Shown here: positions 34,109 through 42,421 of the stretch, piece by piece
Layout: each line of letters begins with the position of its first letter
Position numbering within the stretch: position 1 is the first letter of the stretch
Assembly (NCBI GenBank): GCA_010206265.1
Contig: VIQV01000001.1
Span: 186,001-250,000, forward strand
Length of the DNA: 64,000 bases
Source: Lachnospiraceae bacterium MD329
Lineage (GTDB): Bacteria; Bacillota; Clostridia; UBA1381
Reading direction: 5' to 3'
Program-made: the position numbers and the translations under genes
Notes under the pieces: model-generated
Seen by the model: the letters and a program-made list of their open reading frames with translations, nothing else
The model's database searches: none
What the model was told of the DNA's origin: nothing

Positions 34109-34912
34109 ATGGCTAAAATAAGACTTGACGCTCTGCTTGTGAAGAACGGTCTTGCTCAGAGCAGAGAAAGAGCTAAGGCAATTATAATGGCAGGGCAGGT
34201 TTATATTGATAACCAGAAATGCGACAAAGCAGGACTTATGGTTGACGAGGATACAGCAACACCTGAAGTCCGCGGTGAAACTTTAAAATATGTCAGCCGC
34301 GGCGGTTTAAAGCTCGAAAAAGCTATGCAGGAGTTTCCCATTACTCTTTCGGATAAAACAACAATGGATATAGGGGCATCTACAGGCGGTTTTACCGACT
34401 GCATGCTGCAAAACGGCGCAAAAAAAGTGTTTGCCGTTGACGTTGGTTACGGTCAGTTCGCTTGGAAACTTCGTCAGGACGAAAGAGTGGTAAATATGGA
34501 GCGGACTAATATACGCTATGTTACCCCTGACGACATTGGCGAACCGATTGACTTTGCCTCTATTGACGTATCATTTATTTCTTTAAGGCTTGTACTTCCC
34601 GTTGCAAAAGAGCTTTTAGCTGATAACGGGGAGATAGTTGCGCTTATAAAGCCTCAGTTCGAGGCAGGGCGCGAGCAAGTCGGAAAAAAAGGCGTGGTAA
34701 AGGATATAAAGGTACATTTTGAGGTTATAAAAACAGTTCTTGACTTTGCCCGTGAAACAGGCTTTTTTGTTGCAGGACTGTCATTTTCACCGATAAAAGG
34801 TCCCGAAGGCAATATTGAATATCTGGCATATTTAAAGAAAACAGAGTGCAAGGACATAATCACCGACGAGGTTATTAAATCAGTCGTTGACAGTTCGCAT
34901 AATACGCTTTAA
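34109..34912 (+). CDS. tlyA: TlyA/YqxC family rRNA 2'-O-methyltransferase
   Basis: A 267-residue protein combines an N-terminal S4 RNA-binding domain (RLDALLVKNGLAQSRERAKAIIMAGQVYID) with an FtsJ-like SAM methyltransferase domain. The latter shows MDIGASTGGFTDCML, VFAVDVGYGQFAWKLR and IALIKPQFEAGREQVGKKG. TlyA methylates riboses in 16S and 23S rRNA in actinobacteria. The Firmicute homologue YqxC is always near dxs and is presumed similar. It starts 1 nt after dxs. Confidence 0.94.
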   Translation: MAKIRLDALLVKNGLAQSRERAKAIIMAGQVYIDNQKCDKAGLMVDEDTATPEVRGETLKYVSRGGLKLEKAMQEFPITLSDKTTMDIGASTGGFTDCMLQNGAKKVFAVDVGYGQFAWKLRQDERVVNMERTNIRYVTPDDIGEPIDFASIDVSFISLRLVLPVAKELLADNGEIVALIKPQFEAGREQVGKKGVVKDIKVHFEVIKTVLDFARETGFFVAGLSFSPIKGPEGNIEYLAYLKKTECKDIITDEVIKSVVDSSHNTL

Positions 34913-34925
34913 GGAGAACAAATCT

Positions 34926-35810
34926 ATGCTTGCCAAAGATACTGTTATAACAGGCAGACGCGCTATATCGCGTTCCTACGCAAAAATAAATCTTACTCTT
35001 GACGTGCTTTCAAAGCGCGCCGACGGCTACCACGACATAAAAATGATAATGCAGACCGTATCGCTGTTTGACCTTATACTTGTTGATAGAATACGCGACC
35101 GACGAATCTCAATTGCAACCAATCTGCGTTATCTTCCTAACAATGATAAAAACATCGCATATAAAGCCGCTGACGCATTTCTGAATAAAACAGGTCTTGA
35201 CGGCGGAGTTAAAATAATGATACATAAAAACATACCGGTAGCGGCAGGTCTTGCAGGCGGCAGCGGCAACTGCGCCGCCGTACTGACGGCAATTAATATG
35301 CTGTACGGTAACGCGCTTTCAGACCAAGAACTAAAAACACTCGGTGCGTCGCTTGGTGCCGATGTCCCCTACTGTTTTAACGGCGGTACACAAATAGCGG
35401 AAGGAATAGGCGAAAAACTCACGCGTTTAACCGCAATACCTGACGCATACATACTTCTTGTAAAACCTCCGATAAATGTTTCAACCGCGTCAATTTATGA
35501 ACAGATTGACAGCGCCCCTATTAGTGTAAGACCTGACACAAAGGCAATGGAACAGGCTCTTTGCGAAAACAATATACATGGAGTTGCAGATAATCTCTGC
35601 AATGTTATGGAATCGGTAACTGAAAAAATGTACCCCATAATAGGCGGTATTAAACATAAGATGATGTTAAACGGCGCACTCGGCGCAATTATGAGCGGTT
35701 CGGGTCCGACAGTGTTCGGAATTTTCGACGACTACAAAACCGCAAAAGCAAGTGCAGACAGCTTTTCTCTGCAGTTTAAGGACGTATTTTTAACACAAAC
35801 AAAGAATTGA
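34926..35810 (+). CDS. ispE: 4-diphosphocytidyl-2-C-methyl-D-erythritol kinase
   Basis: This is the GHMP-family kinase of the MEP pathway (294 residues). Motifs are SYAKINLTLDVLSKRADGYHDI, the ATP loop PVAAGLAGGSGNCAAVL, LGADVPYCFNGGT and MSGSGPTVFGIF. The ATG at 34926 follows AAGGAGAACAAATCT. The ribosome site sits at the tlyA stop. It places a second MEP gene in the OLE/oapA/dxs operon. Confidence 0.96.
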   Translation: MLAKDTVITGRRAISRSYAKINLTLDVLSKRADGYHDIKMIMQTVSLFDLILVDRIRDRRISIATNLRYLPNNDKNIAYKAADAFLNKTGLDGGVKIMIHKNIPVAAGLAGGSGNCAAVLTAINMLYGNALSDQELKTLGASLGADVPYCFNGGTQIAEGIGEKLTRLTAIPDAYILLVKPPINVSTASIYEQIDSAPISVRPDTKAMEQALCENNIHGVADNLCNVMESVTEKMYPIIGGIKHKMMLNGALGAIMSGSGPTVFGIFDDYKTAKASADSFSLQFKDVFLTQTKN

Positions 35811-35820
35811 GGTGCTTTCC

Positions 35821-36462
35821 TTGGAAAAGGATAAAGACGTTATAAACGTCATAACCAACGGTTACAGCAAAAAAGAACGCATATACATAGCATTATCTGC
35901 CGCAGCAGTTATAACCATTGCTGCGCTAGCTTTCTTTGCAGGTTTTTTTCTTCCCAAACCGATTGGAGCGGTAAATATCAGCCTTAATGCCTATGAAAAA
36001 AAAGACGGTGCATATCTTGACGCACTTGACGCATACACTGCCTCAGAAAAAGAGATTGAAAAACTCAACACAAATCTCGGCAGTACAGCTCAGGAACTTG
36101 AAGAATTTAATCAATCGCGTGACAGCATTGATAAGATAACCCAGAAAAACAACGAACTTGAAACTCAAAAGGAGCAACTGCAAAACGAGATAAATTCAAA
36201 ACGCGCCGTACTTGACACGCTTGACGGCAAAACGTCAGCCTCTTCAAGTTCCGCGCTTACTTTGACATCCGGACGATACACAGTAGGAGAAAATCTGACG
36301 GCAGGCAGTTATACAATAACAGGGACAGGCAGTATTGTCATTTCAAATTCAGGCACAGCGCGAGTTAATAAATCGCTCAAATCCGACGGTGAAAAATTCA
36401 CACTCAGTGAAGGTGATATTTTAAGAATTGACGGCAGCGCCAAGCTTATAAAGGAGGAGTAA
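35821..36462 (+). CDS. Membrane-anchored coiled-coil protein with C-terminal beta domain, function unknown
   Basis: There is a short cytoplasmic N-terminus, one transmembrane helix (about 25-45, a run rich in Ala, Ile and Phe), a coiled coil (about 75-135), an Ala/Ser linker and a C-terminal beta-rich module. The module has the pattern SGRYTVGENLTAGSYTITG, then GTARVNKSL, then FTLSEGDILRIDGSAKL. Modules reading 'Y.VG.DL.AG.Y.I' recur in extracellular proteins of Firmicutes, but I know no biochemical function. I choose TTG at 35821, 7 nt after TGAGGT; a GTG at 35812 is an alternative. The next gene is its paralogue. Confidence 0.7.
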   Translation: MEKDKDVINVITNGYSKKERIYIALSAAAVITIAALAFFAGFFLPKPIGAVNISLNAYEKKDGAYLDALDAYTASEKEIEKLNTNLGSTAQELEEFNQSRDSIDKITQKNNELETQKEQLQNEINSKRAVLDTLDGKTSASSSSALTLTSGRYTVGENLTAGSYTITGTGSIVISNSGTARVNKSLKSDGEKFTLSEGDILRIDGSAKLIKEE

Positions 36463-36463
36463 C

Positions 36464-37075
36464 GTGAACCGCAAAAAAATATATATAACAATACTTGCCT
36501 CAGTTACGGCGGCAGCGTCAATAATATCTTTTACTACGGGTTTTTGCGTAGATACCTCCATTCGAGCCAAAGACAGACTGCGTACTGAAATTTCCTCACT
36601 TGAAAAAAGACGCGCTAACCTTGACGAAAAAAAAGAGGAATTAAGTACAAAGCTTTTGGAGCTTGAAACAGAGTTAAGCTCAAAGGACACTGTAAACAAC
36701 TATTATATGGAATATCAGAAAACCCACGACCAGCTCACTGCTGACATCACAGAACTTCAAAAGCAGAGCAGTGCTCTTGATGAAGAAATCACAAAAAAAG
36801 AGGCGGAGGCAGAAAAAGCAGGACGAATTAAAGGAACAATAAGAGGCAAAACATATTCAATAACAAAGGACGAAATGTACATCTGCCCCGACAAAATCCC
36901 GTCAGGACGATATATTGTTACCGGACGCGGAACAGTCGTGATTTACGGCACAAACGGTAAAACACGCGCGGCTGAAAACCTTGATGTTTCCTATAATAAT
37001 TCCTACACCTTTGATTTAAAAGATAAAGAAAAATTCAAAGTCAGCGAAAATGCCTCGCTTACAGAACTGAAATAA
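36464..37075 (+). CDS. Paralogous membrane coiled-coil protein, function unknown
   Basis: A 203-residue protein has the same plan as the preceding one. It has a transmembrane helix at about 8-28, a long coiled coil (about 35-125) and a C-terminal beta module (MYICPDKIPSGRYIVTG, GTVVIYGTNGK, FDLKDKEKFKVSENASLTEL). It starts at GTG, 1 nt after the previous stop, with GGAGGAG overlapping that stop. It ends the oapA-dxs-tlyA-ispE operon, closed by a terminator. The pair may scaffold something at the envelope, but nothing in the sequence names the partner. Confidence 0.7.
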   Translation: MNRKKIYITILASVTAAASIISFTTGFCVDTSIRAKDRLRTEISSLEKRRANLDEKKEELSTKLLELETELSSKDTVNNYYMEYQKTHDQLTADITELQKQSSALDEEITKKEAEAEKAGRIKGTIRGKTYSITKDEMYICPDKIPSGRYIVTGRGTVVIYGTNGKTRAAENLDVSYNNSYTFDLKDKEKFKVSENASLTELK

Positions 37076-37080
37076 ATATG

Positions 37081-37113
37081 AAAAGCAGTCAACTTTAGTT
37101 GACTGCTTTTTTG
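37081..37113 (+). terminator. Intrinsic terminator closing the oapA-ispE operon
   Basis: AAAAGCAGTCAAC (37081-37093), loop TTTA and GTTGACTGCTTTT (37098-37110), then TT. It is symmetric and could also act on the other strand. Confidence 0.9.
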
Positions 37114-37154
37114 TGGGTTTTATGTATTATTATATGGGGGTACTTATGGGAAGA

Positions 37155-38624
37155 TTATTTTAAGTTTATATCAATAGCGTTATCATAATCAAGCTCAAAA
37201 TCATAATAGCCTATTCCCAGATGTGTAAATGTCTTTTCAAGATTTTCCTTGCTGATAGTGCTCATATCAAACGGTACTTTATTTCCGTTTTGGTCATATT
37301 CTCCGTCATACGCATATTTAGCAGTATATGAGTTCGTATCGTGATGTACTGTTGTAGTTAATAGACACCCAAGCTTTCCACCCGGCTCTACAATGTTGCC
37401 GTCCTTATCCATTGTATGGAAATTCGGGTCCCACAATGAAAAACCATCTTTATAGTAGTCAATCTCAAATGCACCGTCCGAAAAACGTATATTCGTTACA
37501 ACAACACTGCCGTAAGCGCTGGTCTTAAAGGTCATTGGATATGTTCCTATCTGCTGAGTTGCTGTTTTCTCCTCGTTATAGGTCATCGAGCCCATAACGG
37601 GAACAATTTTAAGCGCCTTGGTGTTTGCGTCTGCTTTTAAGATTTCTATTTTATTTATACTCTCAACATCTACTCTGCCGCCTGACATATCAGTGTTAAG
37701 AACATCAAGGCTCTGTCCGTTTTCATCAAATATAGCGCTGCCGCTTATTTTCATTCCTGCATTACCCTGACACCTATCCTTAACAACAAGCTGACTTCCG
37801 AAAGGTGAGAATACAACTTTTGAGATTTCTCCCTCTCCCTGTCTTTCTACAGGCGACGCATTACCGTCCTCGTCATAAACTTCATCATAATAAGTAAACG
37901 GGAACTTCTTATTTACATTCTTGACAACACTCTTTGTTTCAACGCTTGTCTTTTTAGCTATAGTTGAAATATATAAGAGCTTTTCTTTGTCAGCGTCCGT
38001 CAAAACGGTGTCGTCATTATAGAGATAATCTCCCTCAAAGTTGCTTTCTTCTTTCAGGATAGCAGGTTCGCTGTACATTTCCAAAGTGAATGTATCGGGA
38101 ACTTCCATATCGGCAACATTCAGCTTTATAACACCCTTATAACTGCCGTCCTCCGTGGAATATGCGTTCTCTGTATTGTTATTGCCGAAATTTGCCAGCT
38201 TGCCGTTTATACGGCAAAGAAACCACAAATTATAGTAATCGTTTTCAGTCATAGACGAATCATCCTTTTTCAGCGTATAGAAAACGTGCATAAAGTTATC
38301 GTCTGTCGCTATATTGTCAAGTGTCAGCGTATAACCAAAATTCGATACTGTCACACCAACCTCTTCATTATATTCCGCCAGAGCTTCCATACTTGTAATA
38401 TCAATCGCCTTATCCGACTGGAAGTACGAAATAACACTGCCTGCCGCAAAGGCGGTGCTTATGCCGATTACCGCTACACACGCAGCAACTGACATAATAC
38501 CTTTCAGACTTCGTTTGGTAGACTTTTTCATTGAATTGTCCTCCATTCTATCTATTATCCTATTTTTAAGAGCATCGTCAGGTTCAATTCTTGAGAACAT
38601 TTTCTCTAAATCCTCTCTATGCAT
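37155..38624 (-). CDS. DUF4179-type anti-sigma factor-like membrane protein
   Basis: This 489-residue protein has a short cytoplasmic N-terminus (MHREDLEKMFSRIEPDDALKNRI) that resembles anti-sigma domains. One transmembrane helix follows (about 42-60), then a DUF4179 region (about 65-160) and a long beta-rich extracellular part. It overlaps the upstream ECF sigma gene by 8 nt. This arrangement strongly suggests that it holds the sigma factor at the membrane. The extracellular ligand or stress is unknown. I see no HRxxN zinc motif. Confidence 0.85.
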   Translation of the reverse strand: MHREDLEKMFSRIEPDDALKNRIIDRMEDNSMKKSTKRSLKGIMSVAACVAVIGISTAFAAGSVISYFQSDKAIDITSMEALAEYNEEVGVTVSNFGYTLTLDNIATDDNFMHVFYTLKKDDSSMTENDYYNLWFLCRINGKLANFGNNNTENAYSTEDGSYKGVIKLNVADMEVPDTFTLEMYSEPAILKEESNFEGDYLYNDDTVLTDADKEKLLYISTIAKKTSVETKSVVKNVNKKFPFTYYDEVYDEDGNASPVERQGEGEISKVVFSPFGSQLVVKDRCQGNAGMKISGSAIFDENGQSLDVLNTDMSGGRVDVESINKIEILKADANTKALKIVPVMGSMTYNEEKTATQQIGTYPMTFKTSAYGSVVVTNIRFSDGAFEIDYYKDGFSLWDPNFHTMDKDGNIVEPGGKLGCLLTTTVHHDTNSYTAKYAYDGEYDQNGNKVPFDMSTISKENLEKTFTHLGIGYYDFELDYDNAIDINLK

Positions 38625-39105
38625 AGAAATAACCTCCTTCTGTTAAAATGTCCTTCAGCTTTTTGCGTCCGCGAGCCAGTCTTGACAGCACTGCAGAAAG
38701 AGAAACCTTCATCATATCTGCAATTTCCTGTGCCTTGTAGCCTTCATAATAGTGCATATACAGCACAACCCTGTATTTCGGCGGAAGTTGTAATAATTCC
38801 TCCATAACGCTCTCCTCCTCAGGTGTAGCCATATACATCAGCACGTCCTCGTCTTTAACCACATTTCTGTGCCAACTTGACTTCAGCAGGTTTTTGCTTA
38901 TATTAACCGCTGTCTGTATAAGATACGCCCTTGTATGGGCGTCATTCTCAAATGCCGGATTTGCCTGCATTATCCGTATAAACGTTTCTGTCACCGCCTC
39001 TTCGGCATCGTCCTTGTTCTTCAGATACATAAGGCATATTCCGTATACTGACTTCGCGTGTTTTTCATACATATCAGAAAAATATTGCTTTTCAGTGTCG
39101 GTCAT
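38617..39105 (-). CDS. ECF-type RNA polymerase sigma factor
   Basis: This 162-residue sigma-70 family protein has region 2 (YEKHAKSVYGICLMYLKNKDDAEEAVTETFIRIMQ) and region 4 (LLQLPPKYRVVLYMHYYEGYKAQEIADMMKVSLSAVLSRLARGRKKLKDIL). Regions 1 and 3 are missing, as expected for ECF factors. The stop overlaps the DUF4179 gene by 8 nt, so the two are made together. ECF factors of this type usually transcribe their own operon in response to an envelope or surface signal. Confidence 0.93.
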   Translation of the reverse strand: MTDTEKQYFSDMYEKHAKSVYGICLMYLKNKDDAEEAVTETFIRIMQANPAFENDAHTRAYLIQTAVNISKNLLKSSWHRNVVKDEDVLMYMATPEEESVMEELLQLPPKYRVVLYMHYYEGYKAQEIADMMKVSLSAVLSRLARGRKKLKDILTEGGYFYA

Positions 39106-39126
39106 TTTATATTCGCTCCTCTCCTC

Positions 39127-39151
39127 TGTATTTGCAAATACATATATTATA
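39127..39151 (-). promoter_or_regulatory. Promoter -10 box and 16-bp palindrome before the sigma gene
   Basis: TGTATTTGCAAATACA (39127-39142) is a perfect palindrome spanning the likely transcription start. The -10 box TATAAT lies at 39146-39151 on the minus strand. I see no good -35 box at 17 nt, so an activator or another sigma factor may be used. Confidence 0.5.
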
Positions 39152-39204
39152 CAACCACAATTAGCATATTATTGCAAAACAGTTTAAATTTAATTAAGCA
39201 AAAA

Positions 39205-39227
39205 ACTGCCTGCAAAATGCAGACAGT
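39205..39227 (-). terminator. Intrinsic terminator after noc
   Basis: On the minus strand ACTGTCTGCA, loop TTT and TGCAGGCAGT (one T-G wobble) are followed by TTTTTGC. It begins 10 nt after the noc stop. Confidence 0.8.
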
Positions 39228-39236
39228 AATATAATC

Positions 39237-40043
39237 TTATTTTTTAATCTTAATTATGTATTCTGTACCCCAGTCAAAGGCATTTTCCGAAAGCTCCGCG
39301 TCAATACCGCTTTTTGCCATCATATTAATAGCCCGTTTAACCGTATTATGAAATACTTTTACATCCTTCGCCTTTGTAACACGCACCTCGTCAATCGGCT
39401 GTTTCGGCTTGTTAGCCTTCATACTGCGTACAAGCTCCTCTGTCTGCGTAACTCCTAAATTATCACGGCAGACTATTTTAACCGCTTCAAGCTGCTTGTC
39501 CTCGTCAGGCAAAAGCAGCAGCGCACGCGCGTGTCTTTCGGTTAAGTCATAATCACGTATAAGCTTTTTAACAAGCGGCGGCAATCTTAACAGGCGTATT
39601 TTATTTGCCACAGACGCCTGACTTTTGCCCACCTTCAGCGCAAGTTCTGTCTGTGTCATACCCTGCTCACGGATAAGACTTTTATAGCTTTCCGCAATTT
39701 CAAAAAATGATAAATCTTCACGCTGCAAATTCTCCAATAATGCCAGAATTGCAGACTTATCATTATCAGCCTCAATAACAACCGCAGGAATAGTTTCAAG
39801 ACCTGCCATCTGCGCCGCGCGGAATCTGCGTTCACCTGCTATAAGCTCATATTCGCCGTTCCTGCGTCGTACCGTAATCGGCTGAATAAGTCCATATTCC
39901 AGTATTGAACTTTTAAGCTCCTCCATTGCCGCGGGGTCAAAATAACTGCGCGGCTGATTCGGATTAGGCGCTATCATATATAACGGCAGTGATATTATCT
40001 GCGGTTTTTCATTCTGTATTTTTTTCTTTATAATATGTATCAT
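39237..40043 (-). CDS. noc: Nucleoid occlusion protein Noc (ParB family)
   Basis: This 268-residue ParB-family CTP-binding DNA clamp has the N-terminal CTPase domain (NPNQPRSYFDPAAMEELKSSI, GLIQPITVRRRNGEYELIAGERRFRAA, LENLQREDLSFFEIAESY). An HTH follows (MTQTELALKVGKSQASVANKIRLLRLP), then LTERHARALLLLPDED and a C-terminal dimerisation part. Its place right after rsmG and the lack of a parA gene fit Noc better than ParB, though the two cannot be separated by sequence alone. The ATG at 40041-40043 follows AGGAG by 7 nt. The ~180-nt leader is unusually structured. Confidence 0.85.
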   Translation of the reverse strand: MIHIIKKKIQNEKPQIISLPLYMIAPNPNQPRSYFDPAAMEELKSSILEYGLIQPITVRRRNGEYELIAGERRFRAAQMAGLETIPAVVIEADNDKSAILALLENLQREDLSFFEIAESYKSLIREQGMTQTELALKVGKSQASVANKIRLLRLPPLVKKLIRDYDLTERHARALLLLPDEDKQLEAVKIVCRDNLGVTQTEELVRSMKANKPKQPIDEVRVTKAKDVKVFHNTVKRAINMMAKSGIDAELSENAFDWGTEYIIKIKK

Positions 40044-40226
40044 TGCGTTTCTCCTGTAAAAAAGAGTAAGCAGCGATAATGTAAGTACCTGATGAAAACA
40101 CAATGATGAATTTACATTATCGCCATTTACCCTCGGTGGTGGAAGGTGTAAGACAATTTGGGGGTAGACAGGGCCTTGGGGAAACCCTGTTTGAAATGTA
40201 CCTTTCTGATACTGTTCTGTCTTACA
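40044..40226 (-). ncRNA. Structured leader RNA before noc, candidate attenuator
   Basis: On the minus strand the RNA should begin near 40226. TGTAAGACA (40226-40218) pairs perfectly with TGTCTTACA (40155-40147) and encloses ACAGGG/CCCTGT (40190-40185 with 40173-40168). Further on, GCGATAATGTAA (40123-40112) and TTACATTATCGC (40084-40073) are a perfect 12-bp stem followed by ACTCTTTTTT, then the noc AGGAG. The 5' AATGTAAG can also pair with CTTACATT of the last stem, so two folds exclude each other. I do not recognise this as a known riboswitch or 6S RNA. No coding sequence is seen here. Confidence 0.6.
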
Positions 40227-40232
40227 TTTACT

Positions 40233-40260
40233 ATTATAGCATATTTTTTCCATTTTTCAA
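40233..40260 (-). promoter_or_regulatory. Sigma-A promoter for noc and its leader
   Basis: On the minus strand there is TTGAAA (40255-40260), 16 nt and TATAAT (40233-40238). The predicted start is at the foot of the first leader stem. Confidence 0.7.
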
Positions 40261-40304
40261 GAGGTTTTGTATTTCATTTTTCGACATACAATGATATTAT
40301 TTTT

Positions 40305-41033
40305 TTATTTTGATAAATTATAGCACGTTCCGATAGGTGTTTTTGTCGCAATACCGGCTTTTCTCGGATATTTCAACGGAGTTTGTCCTACTTTTTTTAT
40401 AATAATTATCTTGTGTTTTAAATCTGTAAACGGAATATCCGCCTCAAATACGTCTTCAAGTCTGCCTCCGAGAATTTTAATTGCACGGCGCGCGTCGTTC
40501 AGTTCCTCGTCTGCAAGAGGACCTTTAAGCGCCAGAAAATATCCGCCCTGCTTTAAAAACGGCATACACCATTCACTCAGCACACTCAATCTTGCCACAG
40601 CACGCGATACGACAGTATCAAACTGACCTCTGTAAAGCCTGTTACGTCCTCCGTCCTCCGCACGCGTGTGAACTGTTTCAACATCTTTTATTTCCAGTCT
40701 TGCACAAACGTCATTTAGAAAGTTGATACGTTTTTGTAAGCTGTCAATGAGAGTAAGCTCTATTTCAGTTTTTGCAATTTTCAGTACCAGCCCCGGAAAT
40801 CCCGCACCTGTACCAACGTCAATAACCTTACCTTTTACGCAGCCTGTCCCAAACACAGTAAGACTGTCAAGAAAATGTTTTACCGCAATACCCTTGTTAT
40901 CGGTTATTGCGGTAAGATTTATTTTCTCATTCCATTCACGCAGAATGTCAGCATAATTTATAAGTGAATCTATTTGTTCTCCGTCAAGCGGAATACCCAG
41001 TTTTTCACTTCCGTTTATAAGTAATTCTTTCAT
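40305..41033 (-). CDS. rsmG: 16S rRNA (guanine527-N7)-methyltransferase RsmG
   Basis: RsmG (GidB) uses SAM to methylate G527 of 16S rRNA. The 242-residue protein has YADILREWNEKINLTAITD, the SAM loop VIDVGTGAGFPGLVLKI, LIDSLQKRINFLNDVC and DTVVSRAVARL. The gene order rsmG-noc matches the dnaA/oriC-proximal block of Firmicutes, although no origin is seen here. The start is ATG at 41031-41033. Confidence 0.96.
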   Translation of the reverse strand: MKELLINGSEKLGIPLDGEQIDSLINYADILREWNEKINLTAITDNKGIAVKHFLDSLTVFGTGCVKGKVIDVGTGAGFPGLVLKIAKTEIELTLIDSLQKRINFLNDVCARLEIKDVETVHTRAEDGGRNRLYRGQFDTVVSRAVARLSVLSEWCMPFLKQGGYFLALKGPLADEELNDARRAIKILGGRLEDVFEADIPFTDLKHKIIIIKKVGQTPLKYPRKAGIATKTPIGTCYNLSK

Positions 41034-41049
41034 ATTTTATTATCTTTCT

Positions 41050-42399
41050 TCAGCCTAAAGTTTTTTCAATCAGAGTTGCAAGTTCTTCTGCCTTTTTAGT
41101 TATGTACTCTACGTCTTTACCCTCAATCATAACACGAACCAGCGGTTCTGTTCCGGAAGGACGGATAAGAACTCTGCCCTCACCTGCAAACTCTTGCTCA
41201 AGCGCACTGCAGGCTGCGGCAATTTCTGCGTTCTCCATATAATTATCCTTATTTTCAAGCCTTACTACCGCATTTCTCAAAACCTGAGGCATAATTGTTA
41301 CAATACTTGCCGCCTCAGAGGCTTTTAAACCTGTCTTTTTCAGTACAGCTAAAAACTGTAGCGCGCTCACAAGTCCGTCACCTGTTGTATTATGGTCAAG
41401 GAATATAATATGTCCCGACTGTTCGCCGCCTATGTTATAGCCGTTTTTAAGCATTTCTTCCAATACATAACGGTCACCGACCTTTGTACGCGGAATATTT
41501 ATTCCAAGCTTTTCACCTGCCATAAACAAACCGAGATTACTCATTACCGTAGCCACAAGCGTATTCTGCTTTAACGTGCCGTTATCACGCATAAACTTTG
41601 CGCATACCGCCATAATCCTGTCACCGTCAATCAGCTCGCCTTTTTCGTCTACAGCTAACATTCTGTCTGCGTCGCCGTCGAACGCAAGACCTATATCAGC
41701 TCCGATTGAAGTTACATATGCCTTCAGGCTATCCATATGAGTTGAACCGCACATATAATTTATATTTACTCCGTCAGGTGTATTATGTATAGCCTCAACA
41801 TTTGCGCCAAGCTTATTGAGCGCCTTAAACGCCGTTTCATAGCTTGCGCCGTTCGCGCAGTCCACCGCAATTTTCATACCGTCCAGACGGCAGTCTATTG
41901 TAGAAACCGCAAACGCAACATAATCCTCAACCGCATTATGGTTTGCGCTTACATAACCTACTCTGCCGTGAGTAGGCAGCGCGTCAATTGTCTGCTCTCC
42001 TAAAATATAGCTTTCAATTTCATTTTCAATAGCGTCGCTCAATTTATATCCGTCACCGTTAAAGAATTTAATTCCGTTATATTCACACGGATTATGCGAC
42101 GCGCTTATAACTACTCCTGCGTCAGCTTTATAAAGACGCGTCAGATATGCTACGGCAGGGGTCGGCACAACTCCAAGCGGAATAACCTTCGCACCCATCG
42201 AACACAAGCCTGCCGTCAGCGCCGCCTCAAGCATATCGCCTGATTTTCTTGTATCCTTGCCTATTAATATTCTCGGCCGCTTAGAAGAATGTTTCGTTAA
42301 AACATACGCGCCGCTTTGTCCTGTCTTAAAAGCCAGCTCCGCCGTAAGGTCTTTGTTCGCAATACCTCTTATACCGTCTGTTCCGAATAGTTTTCCCAT
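41050..42399 (-). CDS. glmM: Phosphoglucosamine mutase
   Basis: GlmM turns glucosamine 6-phosphate into glucosamine 1-phosphate for UDP-GlcNAc and the cell wall. The 449 residues are typical. They show GTDGIRGIANKDLT at the start, the phosphoserine loop GVVISASHNPCEYNGIKFF (Ser near 100), the metal loop AFDGDADRMLAVDEKG and the sugar-binding GGEQSGHIIF. The C-terminal phosphate-binding RPSGTEPLVRVMIEG is also present. It lies between pyk and rsmG with short gaps. Confidence 0.97.
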   Translation of the reverse strand: MGKLFGTDGIRGIANKDLTAELAFKTGQSGAYVLTKHSSKRPRILIGKDTRKSGDMLEAALTAGLCSMGAKVIPLGVVPTPAVAYLTRLYKADAGVVISASHNPCEYNGIKFFNGDGYKLSDAIENEIESYILGEQTIDALPTHGRVGYVSANHNAVEDYVAFAVSTIDCRLDGMKIAVDCANGASYETAFKALNKLGANVEAIHNTPDGVNINYMCGSTHMDSLKAYVTSIGADIGLAFDGDADRMLAVDEKGELIDGDRIMAVCAKFMRDNGTLKQNTLVATVMSNLGLFMAGEKLGINIPRTKVGDRYVLEEMLKNGYNIGGEQSGHIIFLDHNTTGDGLVSALQFLAVLKKTGLKASEAASIVTIMPQVLRNAVVRLENKDNYMENAEIAAACSALEQEFAGEGRVLIRPSGTEPLVRVMIEGKDVEYITKKAEELATLIEKTLG

Positions 42400-42421
42400 T
42401 TACAGTCAATCCTTTCCACGC

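Noticed and set aside
40044-40260. 6S RNA in the noc upstream region
   Set aside because: The length is similar, but I do not see the long rod with a central open bubble. The stems are separate and the last one abuts the noc ribosome site.
40044-41033. Replication origin or parS near noc/rsmG
   Set aside because: There are no clustered DnaA boxes and no TGTTTCACGTGAAACA-like or Noc-binding palindrome. dnaA and dnaN are absent.
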